A stretch of 64,000 nucleotides of DNA from JALOOB01 sp040766655 (lineage in GTDB: Bacteria > Chloroflexota > Anaerolineae > CG2-30-64-16): positions 124,001 to 188,000 of the forward strand of contig JAXGQB010000006.1 of assembly GCA_040766655.1 (NCBI GenBank), in the 5' to 3' direction. A program made the translations under genes and the position numbers. The notes beneath the pieces were generated by a model that was not told where the DNA came from, searched no databases, and saw only the letters and a list, made by a program, of their open reading frames with translations. Below are positions 34,999 through 43,620 of the stretch, in pieces; position 1 is the first letter of the stretch; every line of letters starts with the position of its first letter.

Positions 34999-36078
34999 AT
35001 GGTCCGAATTTTCGACATCGTTGAGGCGCCCGATCAGGGCCTTAACCAGATGGTCTACCGCGTGCCGTCCACCGGCAGCGGCGACTTTCGCATCGGCTCG
35101 CAGGTTGTGGTGCGCGAGAGCCAGGCTGCTGTGTTCTTCCGCGACGGCAAGGCGCTGGACGTGTTCGGCCCTGGCCGGCACACCATCACGACCGCGAACA
35201 TCCCCCTGCTCGTCAATTTGCTCGGTCTTGCCTTCCGCGGGCAAACGCCCTTCAAGGCGGAAGTCTACTTCGTCAACATGCGCGACTTCATCGACATGAA
35301 GTGGGGCACGCCCGAGCCGATTACCCTGCGTGACAAGGAGCTCGGGTACGCCCGCGTGCGCGCGAACGGCCGCTACTCGATGGCGATCGAGGAGCCCCAG
35401 ATGTTCGTGGCCAAGATCGTCGGCACGCAGGGGCTCTACACGACGAATCAGATCGAGGACTATCTGCGCAGCATCATCATCAGCCGGCTGACGGACATGT
35501 TGGGCGAGTTGGGCGCGAGCCTCTTCGACCTGCCCGCCATGTTCGACGAGCTCAGCGCGGGGATCAAGGCGAAGGTGATCGAGGACTTCGCGCAGCTGGG
35601 CATCCAGCTCAAGCAGATGTTCCTGGCAAGCGTGAGTCCCACCGAGGAGACTCAGAAGGCGATCGACGAGCGCGCGGCCATGGGCGCGATCGGCGACATG
35701 CAGAAGTATCTCCAGTACCAGGCAGCCAAGTCGATGCGCGAGGCGGCTGGTCAGGGCGGCGGCGGCGAGGCCGGCAGCGCAGCGGGGACCGGCGTGGGCC
35801 TGGGCGCAGGCTTCGGCCTGGGCGCAGGCATGGCCGGCATGATCGGGCAGGCGATGTCCGGCACGTTCCAGGGCGGCGGCGGACAGGCGCAGGCGCCTGC
35901 CGGCGGCGGCGCGGTCGTTGTCCCCGAGGTGATGAACCTGGCGGAGGCCGCGGCGTACCTGCGGGTCAGCGCAGACGACATCCAGGCGCTGATCACCTCC
36001 GGCGAGGTGAAGGCGAAGAAGATCGGTTCAGAGTATCGCGTCAGCAAGAAGGCACTGGACGCGTTCCTGTCCGACTAA
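34999..36078 (+). CDS. SPFH (virion core/YdjI-like) protein fused to an excisionase-type helix-turn-helix
   Basis: A 359-residue cytoplasmic protein. Residues 1 to about 240 are an SPFH domain of the YdjI/virion-core type (VRESQAAVFFRDGKALDVFGPGRHTITT, VYFVNMRDFIDMKWGTPEPI). A Gly/Ala-rich linker follows (about 250-310). The last 48 residues (MNLAEAAAYLRVSADDIQALITSGEVKAKKIG...) match the MerR/excisionase HTH type, where YdjI homologues usually have a zinc ribbon or nothing. SPFH proteins form large membrane-associated oligomers and buffer membrane stress. The HTH suggests DNA or adaptor binding. The SD is AGGAGG, 8 nt before the ATG. A terminator follows. Confidence 0.9.
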   Translation: MVRIFDIVEAPDQGLNQMVYRVPSTGSGDFRIGSQVVVRESQAAVFFRDGKALDVFGPGRHTITTANIPLLVNLLGLAFRGQTPFKAEVYFVNMRDFIDMKWGTPEPITLRDKELGYARVRANGRYSMAIEEPQMFVAKIVGTQGLYTTNQIEDYLRSIIISRLTDMLGELGASLFDLPAMFDELSAGIKAKVIEDFAQLGIQLKQMFLASVSPTEETQKAIDERAAMGAIGDMQKYLQYQAAKSMREAAGQGGGGEAGSAAGTGVGLGAGFGLGAGMAGMIGQAMSGTFQGGGGQAQAPAGGGAVVVPEVMNLAEAAAYLRVSADDIQALITSGEVKAKKIGSEYRVSKKALDAFLSD

Positions 36079-36105
36079 GGCAATTCGGAACTCACCATGA
36101 AATGG

Positions 36106-36137
36106 CCCGCCTGGCGATTGTCAGGCGGGTTATTTTT
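36106..36137 (+). terminator. Terminator of the SPFH module
   Basis: CCCGCCTG (36106-36113) pairs with CAGGCGGG (36122-36129) around an 8-nt loop, followed by TTATTTTT. It serves the + strand only; the reverse strand has no T-run. Confidence 0.88.
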
Positions 36138-36151
36138 GTGATGAGCCCGTG

Positions 36152-39100
36152 TCACTGCGGCGGCTGTAATTTGGCCAGGCCGGTTTCGAGACGGGCGCGG
36201 GCGGCCAGCATGGTGCGGTCGCACTCGCCCGCTCGGGCAAAGGCAGCCTCGGCCTCGACCGTTTCTCCGCGGGCCAGGTGCGCTGCGGCCAGGGCGTACT
36301 GCGCCACAGGCGAGCGGGGCGTCAGGGCAACTGCTGCCTGCGCCTCTGCCAGCGCCGCGTCGAGTGCCGCGGCGGCTGCATCCGTGCTCTCCTGCCGGGC
36401 CAGGGCCAGGCTGCGACGCACGTGAAGGAGAACCGCTGCTCCGGCCGCGTTCTCGGCCGGCATCCCTGCGAGGTAGCGGGGAATCTGAGACAAACCTGCG
36501 TCGTACAACGCCAGCGCCGCCGCGGCATCGCCCGCGCGCAGCGCCAGGTCGCCCAGCCCTGCCGTTGCATCCGCGTTGGCATCATAGGCCGCGAGGGCCT
36601 GTTCGAACTCCCCGCGCGCAGCGAAGAGCCGTTCCTGGGCATAGTCGATCTGGCCCAGCGCGGTGTGGATCAGTGATGTGACATAACCGGCCGGCGCGCT
36701 GCCCGCCTCCAGGAGCTTCTGGTATGCTCGCTGCGCGTCGTCCCAGCGGTCCTGGCGGAAGAGGTGGTCCGCCACGGTCAGCTGCGCCAGCCACTCCTCC
36801 GCGGGCAGGGCAGCCAATTCTGTGTAGATGGCTTCGGCATCCTCGTCGCGGCCCTGCGCCTCGTACAGGCCCGCCAGACGCCCGCGATAGGCCGGCAGCA
36901 GGGCCGCTGCTGTCGCCATGGACTGCACGGCGGAGCTGATGCTGCATTGGCGATAGGCCGCATCGGCCAGCCCTGCATGGGCCTCGGCGTTCTCCGCGTC
37001 GATGGCCAGGGCGGCCCGGTACGCTGCTTCAGCCTTGATCAACTCGCCGCGGCCGGCATACAGCCCGCCCAGCCGGACCTGGTATCGGGGCTCCACCGGA
37101 TCGAGGCTGGCCGCCCGTTCGTACTCGGTAATGGCTGCCGCCGTGTCCCCGGTCTGCTGATAAATGGCGGCCAACTGGCCGCGCACCAGCGCATCGTCTT
37201 CGATTGCGACGGCACGCTCGAAGGCGTCGATGGCTGCCTCAAACTGGCCCTGCTGCTGGTAGGCCGCGCCCAGGCTCTGCCAGGCCCACCGGCTTTCGGG
37301 ATCCAGTGCTGCAGCGGCCCGATAGTGACCGATCGCTTGCTCCACCTGGCCGAGCTGCGTTCGGGCCATGCCCGCTACAATCCGCGTGCCGGCATCGTCC
37401 TGCAGGGTCAGCGCCGCCTCGTAGGCCTCGGCCGCCTCTTGCCAGCGCTGCAAGGCCAGGCAGACGTCCCCCAGCAGGCCCTGCGCATCGGCCTCGCCGG
37501 GCGCCAGGCGCACCAGTGCCTGGGCCGGCGCCAGGGCGGCCTCGGCGTCGTCCAGATCCAGCTGGACGCGGCCCAACAGGCGCTGCGCCTCGACCATGTC
37601 CGGGTTCCGGGCCACGGCTTCCTGCGCGGCACGGGCCGCTGCAGCGGAGTCGTCCAGCTGATAGCGCAGGCTGGCTAACACGTACCAGACGTCGGCGTCG
37701 GTCGCGTCCAGCGCCAGCGCCGACTCGTAGGACGCGGCGGCCCTGGCCAGGTCCCCCTGGTCGAAGTACAGCCCGCCCAGCAGCAGATGCGGTGCCGCAT
37801 CGCACTCTGACAGCCCGGCTGCCGTCTCCTGCGCGGCAATGGCCCCCTGCAAGTCGCCCCGCTCCGCAAGAACCAGCCCGATGAGCAGCGGCGCCGCGGG
37901 GTCCTGCGGCGCCAACGCGGCTGCCTGGCGATATTCGACCAGGGCCCGATCGGACAGGCCCTGCCAGTAGTAAGCGTTGCCGAGTCCGCGATGCGGTGCG
38001 GCCGCTTCGGGCTTAACGGACGCGGCAGACTGGTATGCTGCGATGGCCTCTGCATACTGGCCGGCGCCCACGCGCACGTCTCCGAGGGTCAGCTGGAGCG
38101 TATACTCGTCGCCGGTCTCGCCGGCCAGCGCGGACTGGAGCAAGGCCGCGGCCTGATGGCTCGCCTCGGCGGAGTCGGCATCGTGGCCCAGCGCCGTGTG
38201 GGCAGCTGCCAGCAGGTGCAGCACCAGGGGATCCTGGTCGCCGCCCTGCGCACTGTGGCGCAGCGCATCCTGCAGCGCGGCCAGAGCGTCCTCTGCTCGG
38301 CCGGCCTCAAGATAGAGGCTGCCGAGCAGGCGGTGGGCTTGAGCGTACTCCGGCTGGAGACGGACAGCTGTTTCGGCTTCGGACACAGCCTGCGCCAGAC
38401 TGTCCGGACCGGCGCAGCCGCCCGCGTAGGCGATGGCCAGGTTGTAGTGCGCCTGCATGAACGCAGGGTCGATCTCGATCGCCCTCTTAAGATCCGCGAT
38501 GGCCTCAGCCTCCCGGCCCAAGGCGTGCAGCGTGACGGATCGCTCGAAGTAGACCCGCTCCATGCCGTCCAGCGCGGCGCCTCCGGCGGGTGCGTTGGCC
38601 AGGGATCTGTCGAAGAGGGCCAGCGCGTCGTCGTGCTGGCCCTCGGCAAGGAGGCCCGTGGCAAGAATCGCCGCCACCACGTAGGTGATCTGCTCTGCGC
38701 CGTGGGCAGCGAACAACTCGAGGTCGGTCGTCGCCAGGGGTGCGCGGGTCAGGTTGGAGAGGTCGCTCACCCGGGAGGGCGTAGCGGGCGCGGCCCCGAG
38801 CCCGGCCCCGAGCCCGGCCGGACGCACCGTGTTCAGCACGAGCCGCGGGATGCTCGCTTCTGCCTCTGCCACCGGCTCGCGCAGCAGCTCCACGTGTGGG
38901 GTGACGCCGAAATCGTCGTAGGCGCCCCAGATGACCATCGCGGCCTGCCGCTTGCGGCCCGCGCCCCGGGCCGTCTCTGCATCGGAATAGGTCTCCAGCG
39001 AACGCTCGATCGAGACACCGGCCTCGATGCCGCTCAATTGGTCGACCAGCTCTGAGCCGATGCGCTGGGCGAAATCGCCCTTCCTTGCCGCACGAGTGCC

Positions 39101-39640
39101 ATCGAAATCTGCGATGAGCACCAGAAAGCCATCCGGCGGCCGCAGCGTCCGGTAGGCCGACAGGCCTCCCCAGCCCAGCCCGACCAACACGATGGCCAAC
39201 AGCAGCGCGATGGCCTGGCGCCGCCGTCGGCGCACGGGTGTGCGCAGCGCGATCCTCGCCGAGAGCAGCGCACCGCCGGCCAGCAGCGCCGCGATCAGGA
39301 ACGGCAGCGCTCGCCCCAACATGGCAACGGGGCGGGAGATCAGGTCGACCGCACCGATTAGAAGCTGCAGGCTTGCCAGCAAGATCCCGAACGCACCCAT
39401 GGCTGCAGCCAGCCGGCCGCGCAGCTCGGCGGGCGTCTTCTCTACGTCAGTGACCTGCTTGCCGACCAGGGGTGCGAAGATGCCGGCCACCTTGAGCAGG
39501 CCGGCCAGCCAGCCGCCTCCGCCATCGGGTTTCGGAGGAGGGGCCTGCGGGGTGGGGGGCGGCCCGACAGGAGCCGCAGATGTGTGCGCTGCGGTCTCCG
39601 GGTCGTTTGCGTCCTTCGTAGGGTCGGCTTGGCCGGACAT
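36152..39640 (-). CDS. Large membrane-anchored TPR protein with TolB-like domain
   Basis: A 1,162-residue protein. A Pro-rich cytoplasmic N-terminus (1-45) precedes three membrane segments (about 70-160). A domain with LVLIADFDGTRAARKGDFAQRIGSELVDQL and AAMVIWGAYDD follows, resembling the TolB/FlgO-like N-terminal domains found in many TPR signalling proteins. From about residue 330 to the end there are roughly twenty TPR units (for example AHYNLAIAYAG, AHRLLGSLYLEAGR, WAWQSLGAAYQQQG). It is probably a scaffold for protein-protein interaction at the membrane. A GLGAGLGA segment is encoded by a 12-bp tandem repeat. The start at 39640 has AAGGAGG upstream; the frame extends 21 codons beyond without support. 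It converges with the SPFH gene. Confidence 0.87.
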   Translation of the reverse strand: MSGQADPTKDANDPETAAHTSAAPVGPPPTPQAPPPKPDGGGGWLAGLLKVAGIFAPLVGKQVTDVEKTPAELRGRLAAAMGAFGILLASLQLLIGAVDLISRPVAMLGRALPFLIAALLAGGALLSARIALRTPVRRRRRQAIALLLAIVLVGLGWGGLSAYRTLRPPDGFLVLIADFDGTRAARKGDFAQRIGSELVDQLSGIEAGVSIERSLETYSDAETARGAGRKRQAAMVIWGAYDDFGVTPHVELLREPVAEAEASIPRLVLNTVRPAGLGAGLGAAPATPSRVSDLSNLTRAPLATTDLELFAAHGAEQITYVVAAILATGLLAEGQHDDALALFDRSLANAPAGGAALDGMERVYFERSVTLHALGREAEAIADLKRAIEIDPAFMQAHYNLAIAYAGGCAGPDSLAQAVSEAETAVRLQPEYAQAHRLLGSLYLEAGRAEDALAALQDALRHSAQGGDQDPLVLHLLAAAHTALGHDADSAEASHQAAALLQSALAGETGDEYTLQLTLGDVRVGAGQYAEAIAAYQSAASVKPEAAAPHRGLGNAYYWQGLSDRALVEYRQAAALAPQDPAAPLLIGLVLAERGDLQGAIAAQETAAGLSECDAAPHLLLGGLYFDQGDLARAAASYESALALDATDADVWYVLASLRYQLDDSAAAARAAQEAVARNPDMVEAQRLLGRVQLDLDDAEAALAPAQALVRLAPGEADAQGLLGDVCLALQRWQEAAEAYEAALTLQDDAGTRIVAGMARTQLGQVEQAIGHYRAAAALDPESRWAWQSLGAAYQQQGQFEAAIDAFERAVAIEDDALVRGQLAAIYQQTGDTAAAITEYERAASLDPVEPRYQVRLGGLYAGRGELIKAEAAYRAALAIDAENAEAHAGLADAAYRQCSISSAVQSMATAAALLPAYRGRLAGLYEAQGRDEDAEAIYTELAALPAEEWLAQLTVADHLFRQDRWDDAQRAYQKLLEAGSAPAGYVTSLIHTALGQIDYAQERLFAARGEFEQALAAYDANADATAGLGDLALRAGDAAAALALYDAGLSQIPRYLAGMPAENAAGAAVLLHVRRSLALARQESTDAAAAALDAALAEAQAAVALTPRSPVAQYALAAAHLARGETVEAEAAFARAGECDRTMLAARARLETGLAKLQPPQ

Positions 39641-39723
39641 GGTTGGCACGCCTCCTTTGTCGGGTGGCGACAGAGCGAGGACGGCACATCGCCCCTCGGG
39701 CAACTCGTCACACGCGTGACTCC

Positions 39724-39751
39724 ATTGTACGCAACTTTGCTGGCCTTACAA
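39724..39751 (-). promoter_or_regulatory. Probable promoter of the TPR gene
   Basis: Minus strand TTGTAA (39751-39746), 16-bp spacer, TACAAT (39729-39724). An imperfect palindrome GTCACACGCGTGAC (39706-39719) lies just downstream of the expected start site and could bind a regulator. The rest of the 280-bp divergent gap (39641-39920) shows nothing clear. Confidence 0.45.
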
Positions 39752-39920
39752 GCGCCGTTGGATCCGGGCGCATCCATGGCGGTGCGCTGGGACGACGACG
39801 TGCTCGTGGCAGGACTATGGGACCTGGCCACGTTCCTGCGCCATGTGTGCGGAACTTGCCCCTGGCGCATCTCATGCTATGCTGTGGTTGTCAACGATCG
39901 CATCTCGATGGAGGGTGCAT

Positions 39921-40847
39921 ATGAGTTACAACGACGTCTGGTCCCTGGCCAGGAAGGCCTGGCTCGCGCTCACGGCTCACTATGGGCCTGCGATCGACCG
40001 TGCGGCAGAGGAGCACGGCATACCACTGGGCGAATGGTACGGCTGGCTCATGGCGGCGCGCATCTTCGAGCCCGATCCCGTCTCATCAACCCGCCTCAAG
40101 ATCCGCTCGGCCTACACCGCCCTGCCCAGGCTGGAGGCAGACCTTGCCAAGGGCGTGCAGCTGGGACTCCTGGAGCCTGCGGGCCATGGCGCGGCGCTGC
40201 CCGGCGCTGGTGGTGAGTATTACCTGACCCGGCAGGGTCATCGAGCGGTTCAGCATCTCATCGATACGGCGTACGCCGCCATGGCGGACCTGCGTCCTCT
40301 GCCGGACGACGACCTGCAGCGGCTGGCAGGGCTGCTATGGCAGTTGGTCGAGGCCAGCCTGGCCGCGCCCGAGCCGCCGGGAAAGTGGTGTCTCCGCATC
40401 GCCCGCCATTTCGACCCCGGCGCGGGCGCGCCGGTGGTGGTGCGCATCGATCAGTATCTCAGCGATCTCAAAGCCTATCGCGACGATGCTTTCCTGGCCG
40501 CCTGGCGCCCTCACGGCGTGACGGGGCAGGCGTGGGAGGCGTTCACCCTGCTCTGGCGCGGCGCAGCGGCCACCCCTGACGAATTACTCGCCAGGCTGCC
40601 GTACCGGGGCTTCGGCCGCGGGGACTATGTTGACGCGCTGCAGGAGCTCATCGCGCGCGGCTGGGTGGCGGAGGACCAGGGGGTCTATTCCGTCACCGGG
40701 CCCGGCCTGGAGCTTCGCGAGGCCACCGAGGCGACCGCGGACCGCTATTTCTACGCGGCCTGGCAGCGCGTGAGCGACGCGGAGATCGACGAGCTTCGGG
40801 AACTGCTCGTGCGCTTTCGCGACGCGCTTGCTCCTGCACAGGTATGA
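39921..40847 (+). CDS. Winged-helix (MarR-like) protein of unknown function
   Basis: A 308-residue protein with two putative winged-helix segments. The first is around 50-115 (RSAYTALPRLEADLAKGVQLGLLE, GEYYLTRQG) and the second around 205-270 (TPDELLARLPYRGFGRGDYVDALQELIARGWV, YSVTGPG). Between them is a helical region with KWCLRIARHFDP. The tail resembles helices seen in DinB-associated regulators, but I do not recognise a named family. It may be a DNA-binding regulator. ATG 39921 has GGAGG 6 nt upstream. It overlaps the next gene by ATGA at 40844-40847, so the two are translationally coupled. Confidence 0.75.
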   Translation: MSYNDVWSLARKAWLALTAHYGPAIDRAAEEHGIPLGEWYGWLMAARIFEPDPVSSTRLKIRSAYTALPRLEADLAKGVQLGLLEPAGHGAALPGAGGEYYLTRQGHRAVQHLIDTAYAAMADLRPLPDDDLQRLAGLLWQLVEASLAAPEPPGKWCLRIARHFDPGAGAPVVVRIDQYLSDLKAYRDDAFLAAWRPHGVTGQAWEAFTLLWRGAAATPDELLARLPYRGFGRGDYVDALQELIARGWVAEDQGVYSVTGPGLELREATEATADRYFYAAWQRVSDAEIDELRELLVRFRDALAPAQV

Positions 40848-41248
40848 CGGCCGACCAGTCGGCCGACCAGTCGTCTGACCAGTCGTCTGACCATGCGTTG
40901 GACGAGTTCTTCGCGGGGCGGGACGAGTCACGCCGCATCTTCGAGGCCGTGCGCCTGGCAATAGCCGCCTTCGGACCCGCCGAGCTGCGCGTGACGAGGA
41001 GCCAGATCGCGTTCCGGCGGCGCACCGGCTTCGCGTACGTGTGGATGCCGGGCATGTATCTGCGGCACGCGGAAGTGCCGCTGGTGCTGACCGTGGGTTT
41101 GCGCCGGCACGACAACTCGCGGCGCTGGAAGCAGGTCGTCGAGCCTGCGCCTGGTCGCTTCACGCACCATCTTGAACTGCGATCCCCTGCGGAGGTCGAC
41201 GCGGAGGTGTCGTGTTGGTTGCAGGAGGCGTGGGAGGGCGGAGGCTGA
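40844..41248 (+). CDS. DUF5655-like protein
   Basis: A 134-residue protein. The N-terminal 17 residues are a low-complexity ADQS/SDQS stretch made by four 12-bp tandem units. The body (HALDEFFAGRDESRRIFEAVRLAIAAFGPAELRVTRSQIAFRRRTGFAYVWMP, then FTHHLELRSPAEVDAEVSCWLQEA) matches the layout of DUF5655/YdhG-like proteins, whose biochemical role is unknown. It starts within the stop of the winged-helix gene (ATGA), suggesting the two act together. Confidence 0.75.
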   Translation: MTADQSADQSSDQSSDHALDEFFAGRDESRRIFEAVRLAIAAFGPAELRVTRSQIAFRRRTGFAYVWMPGMYLRHAEVPLVLTVGLRRHDNSRRWKQVVEPAPGRFTHHLELRSPAEVDAEVSCWLQEAWEGGG

Positions 41249-41301
41249 CCCACTCGTCCGCCAATCGGGCCAAGACGTGGGGTCAATAGTGTCCAAATCG
41301 G

Positions 41302-41309
41302 TGTATAAT
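41302..41309 (+). promoter_or_regulatory. Possible -10 region of the small membrane protein gene
   Basis: Perfect TATAAT (41304-41309) in GTGTATAAT, 65 bp before the ATG at 41374. No good -35 is seen at 16-18 bp. Confidence 0.4.
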
Positions 41310-41373
41310 GAGTGCCTGGCGACGCCGCGCGGGCGTCGTCAGGCGTCGTGACACCAGGGAGGGTGAGCAGATC

Positions 41374-41790
41374 ATGGATCGTCATCGCCGTCTCCTTAAG
41401 ATCCTGGCCGTAGTGGGCGCCATTTTGGCGTGGTTTCCCCTGTTTGCGACCGTCGCGACATCTATCATCGGAAGTATCTCGGCCCGGACGTTCCTCTTCG
41501 ACTTCCTGATGCCGGCAGAACTCGGTCTTTTCGCCTTTGCCGGCGGCCTGCTGCTCCTGCTGGTCGCGCTCCTTGCGCGCTCCCGGCGCCTTCTGATCGG
41601 CGGCAGCCTTGTCGCAGCATTCGTCCTGCTGGTCGGGGGCCAGGCGTTGGCCGTTGCCACGGGGCTCGCGTCCGGTGCGCGGGAGGCCTCGGGCTGGCCC
41701 TGGATCCTGGTCATCGCATCGCTGGCCCTCTATGCGCTGGCGGTCCTGGTGTTGGCTGTGGCCGGGGTGCAGTTGGTTCGGGATCTGTAG
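41374..41790 (+). CDS. Small four-TM membrane protein
   Basis: A 138-residue hydrophobic protein with four predicted membrane helices (about 8-32, 48-70, 75-97 and 107-134) and short loops. No family is recognised. It is 30 bp upstream of the ATP-grasp gene in the same direction and could be in one transcript with it and the C39-like peptidase. A GGGAGGGTGAG stretch precedes ATG 41374, with the best SD somewhat far from the start. Confidence 0.7.
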   Translation: MDRHRRLLKILAVVGAILAWFPLFATVATSIIGSISARTFLFDFLMPAELGLFAFAGGLLLLLVALLARSRRLLIGGSLVAAFVLLVGGQALAVATGLASGAREASGWPWILVIASLALYALAVLVLAVAGVQLVRDL

Positions 41791-41819
41791 TCCCGATGGC
41801 GTAGTGGAAAGGCCGGTAG

Positions 41820-42923
41820 ATGACGACGACGGACGTGACGGTGATCGAGGAGACGCGCACGCGCGAGAAGCCGCGCGCCAAGCGCCATCCGCGGCTTGCG
41901 GTCGACAAGGCGGCACTGAAAAAGCTGCGCCTGGTCGCAGTGGCCTACTCACACGTGAAGAGCGCGTGGTTTCCCACCCCGGAGGCCTACGAGGCCGAGG
42001 TGGAGGTGGAACAGCGCGCGAAGGATGTCGTGCTGGCCCTGAAGAAGCTCGGGGTGAAGGCCAAGGCCTACCGGGCCGATCGCTACTTCATGGCGAAGCT
42101 GCTGGTCGACCAGCCAGACCTCGTCCTGAACTTGGTCGACACGCTGCGCGGCAGCGACGCGCTGCAGACCTCCATCCCGGGCGCGTTGGAGTTGACCGGC
42201 ATTCCATACACCGGCGCCGGCATGCGCGGCCTCGTGGTGGGGAACGACCGCAACCTGGTCAAGGAGCTGTTTGACGCGAACAACATCCCAACGCCGGACT
42301 TTCAGTTCGTCACGCGCCGCGGCACGCCCATCCGCGAAGACCTCGGTCTTCCCCTCATCGTCAAGCTCAACGAAAGCGGCGGCAGCGTCGGCATCGACAA
42401 TGCAGCCGTGAAGGAGAGCTATGAGGATGCCCAACAGCAGGCCACATTCCTGATCGAGACCTACAAGATGCCGGTCGTGGTGGAGCGGTTCATCGAAGGC
42501 CCCGAGATCACGGCCGTCGCGTTCGACGACGGAGTGCGCACGCACGTTTTTTGCGGTGAAAAGGTGTTCAAGGAGAGCGAGGACCGCAAGTATCTCTTCA
42601 CCAGCTTCGAGAGCTACAACGACGCGGACTGCTATCACTACACCGAGGCCGATCCTGAGGTGGTCGAAGCCGTCACCGGGCACGTGGTGCGCGCATTTGA
42701 GGTGCTGCGCTGCCGGGACTATGCCAAATTTGATGTGCGCATCGACGCCACGACATGGATACCCTACTTCACCGATGCCAACCCCAACACCGCCTTCGGC
42801 CCCGGTCCGGGTCTCCCGATGACCGAGGTGCTGGCACTTCACGGCGTGAAGTTCCAGAAGGTACTCGCGAGCCTGATGAGCAAACATGCCCGCCGTATCC
42901 ACAGCCCAGCGAAGACCCTGTAA
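41820..42923 (+). CDS. ATP-grasp ligase related to D-alanine-D-alanine ligase
   Basis: A 367-residue protein. After a basic N-terminal extension of about 38 residues comes a Ddl-like N-domain (LVLNLVDTLRGSDALQTSIPGALELTGIPYTG), followed by the ATP-grasp domain: the nucleotide-binding Lys in LPLIVKLNESGGSVGID, the adenine loop VVVERFIEGPEITAVAFDDG, and the Mg-binding FTDANPN (D319, N321). It probably forms an amide bond between an acyl-phosphate and an amine. Substrate is unknown; it is not a normal Ddl, because the C-terminal Ddl signatures differ and no murein genes are nearby. It overlaps the C39-like peptidase gene by 38 bp, indicating tight coupling. Confidence 0.87.
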   Translation: MTTTDVTVIEETRTREKPRAKRHPRLAVDKAALKKLRLVAVAYSHVKSAWFPTPEAYEAEVEVEQRAKDVVLALKKLGVKAKAYRADRYFMAKLLVDQPDLVLNLVDTLRGSDALQTSIPGALELTGIPYTGAGMRGLVVGNDRNLVKELFDANNIPTPDFQFVTRRGTPIREDLGLPLIVKLNESGGSVGIDNAAVKESYEDAQQQATFLIETYKMPVVVERFIEGPEITAVAFDDGVRTHVFCGEKVFKESEDRKYLFTSFESYNDADCYHYTEADPEVVEAVTGHVVRAFEVLRCRDYAKFDVRIDATTWIPYFTDANPNTAFGPGPGLPMTEVLALHGVKFQKVLASLMSKHARRIHSPAKTL

Positions 42924-43515
42924 GCCGCTGGCACTGCCGCGCATCTGCCAGATATCTGAATATCACTGCGGCCCAGCCGTGCTGCAGATTCTCCTCAGCC
43001 AGTGTGGGGTGTCTGCAGACCAGCAGCGCCTGACCGAGCTGGCCGACATGGCTGCAACGATCGCGGCCTATGGCGCGCGCGTCGATCAACTCGCGCGCGC
43101 GGTGGCGTGGCTGCGCGAGGGCGTGCGCCTGTGGTTCAAGACGAACGCCACGGAAGACGACCTGGTCGCGGTCGTGTGCCGCCGGGGCTGGGCGGCCGGC
43201 GTGGAGTGGCAAGGGCTCTTCGAGGAGAGCGAGGAGGATGAGGATTTCGCAGAGGGCGACTACGGCCACTACAGCGTCGTGACGCGCATCGATCGCGCGC
43301 GCGGACTGATCACGCTGCGCGATCCTTACCCGGATTTCTGTCGTGAGGATCGGGTATTCCCCCTGGACTGGTTCATCGGCCGCTGGTGGGACGTCAACCT
43401 GGCGCCCGCACCGGGGACCGGCCGGCTGCGTCCGATCGAGGACCGGCGGATGTTGTTCGTCGTTACGGGGAAGCGGGCGCGATTTCCCCGTGCGTTGGGC
43501 ATGGTCCAGGGATAA
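42886..43515 (+). CDS. C39-like papain-fold cysteine peptidase
   Basis: A 209-residue protein without a signal peptide. The catalytic set of C39-like peptidases can be seen: Q22 and C28 in QISEYHCGPAVLQILL, H128 in GHYSVVTRID, and D146 in ITLRDPYPD. There is no ABC transporter domain, so it is a stand-alone C39-type protein. It may cleave a peptide, or act as a transferase. It begins inside the ATP-grasp gene in another frame; the start has only a weak SD, so the first about 15 residues are uncertain. The ligase/peptidase pairing suggests synthesis and trimming of a peptide or amide conjugate. Confidence 0.82.
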   Translation: MPAVSTAQRRPCKPLALPRICQISEYHCGPAVLQILLSQCGVSADQQRLTELADMAATIAAYGARVDQLARAVAWLREGVRLWFKTNATEDDLVAVVCRRGWAAGVEWQGLFEESEEDEDFAEGDYGHYSVVTRIDRARGLITLRDPYPDFCREDRVFPLDWFIGRWWDVNLAPAPGTGRLRPIEDRRMLFVVTGKRARFPRALGMVQG

Positions 43516-43620
43516 GGGCACTGCCGTTATCACACACCTGCCTTAATGCGCCCTGTAATCTGCGTGTGCAATAGTGAACCGGTTATTTTGATTCTGTCGG
43601 TCGTCATTCAGGAGGACAAG

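Noticed and set aside
42886..43515. Bacteriocin ABC transporter leader peptidase
   Set aside because: Only the C39-like domain is present; no transporter membrane or ATPase domain and no precursor gene seen nearby.
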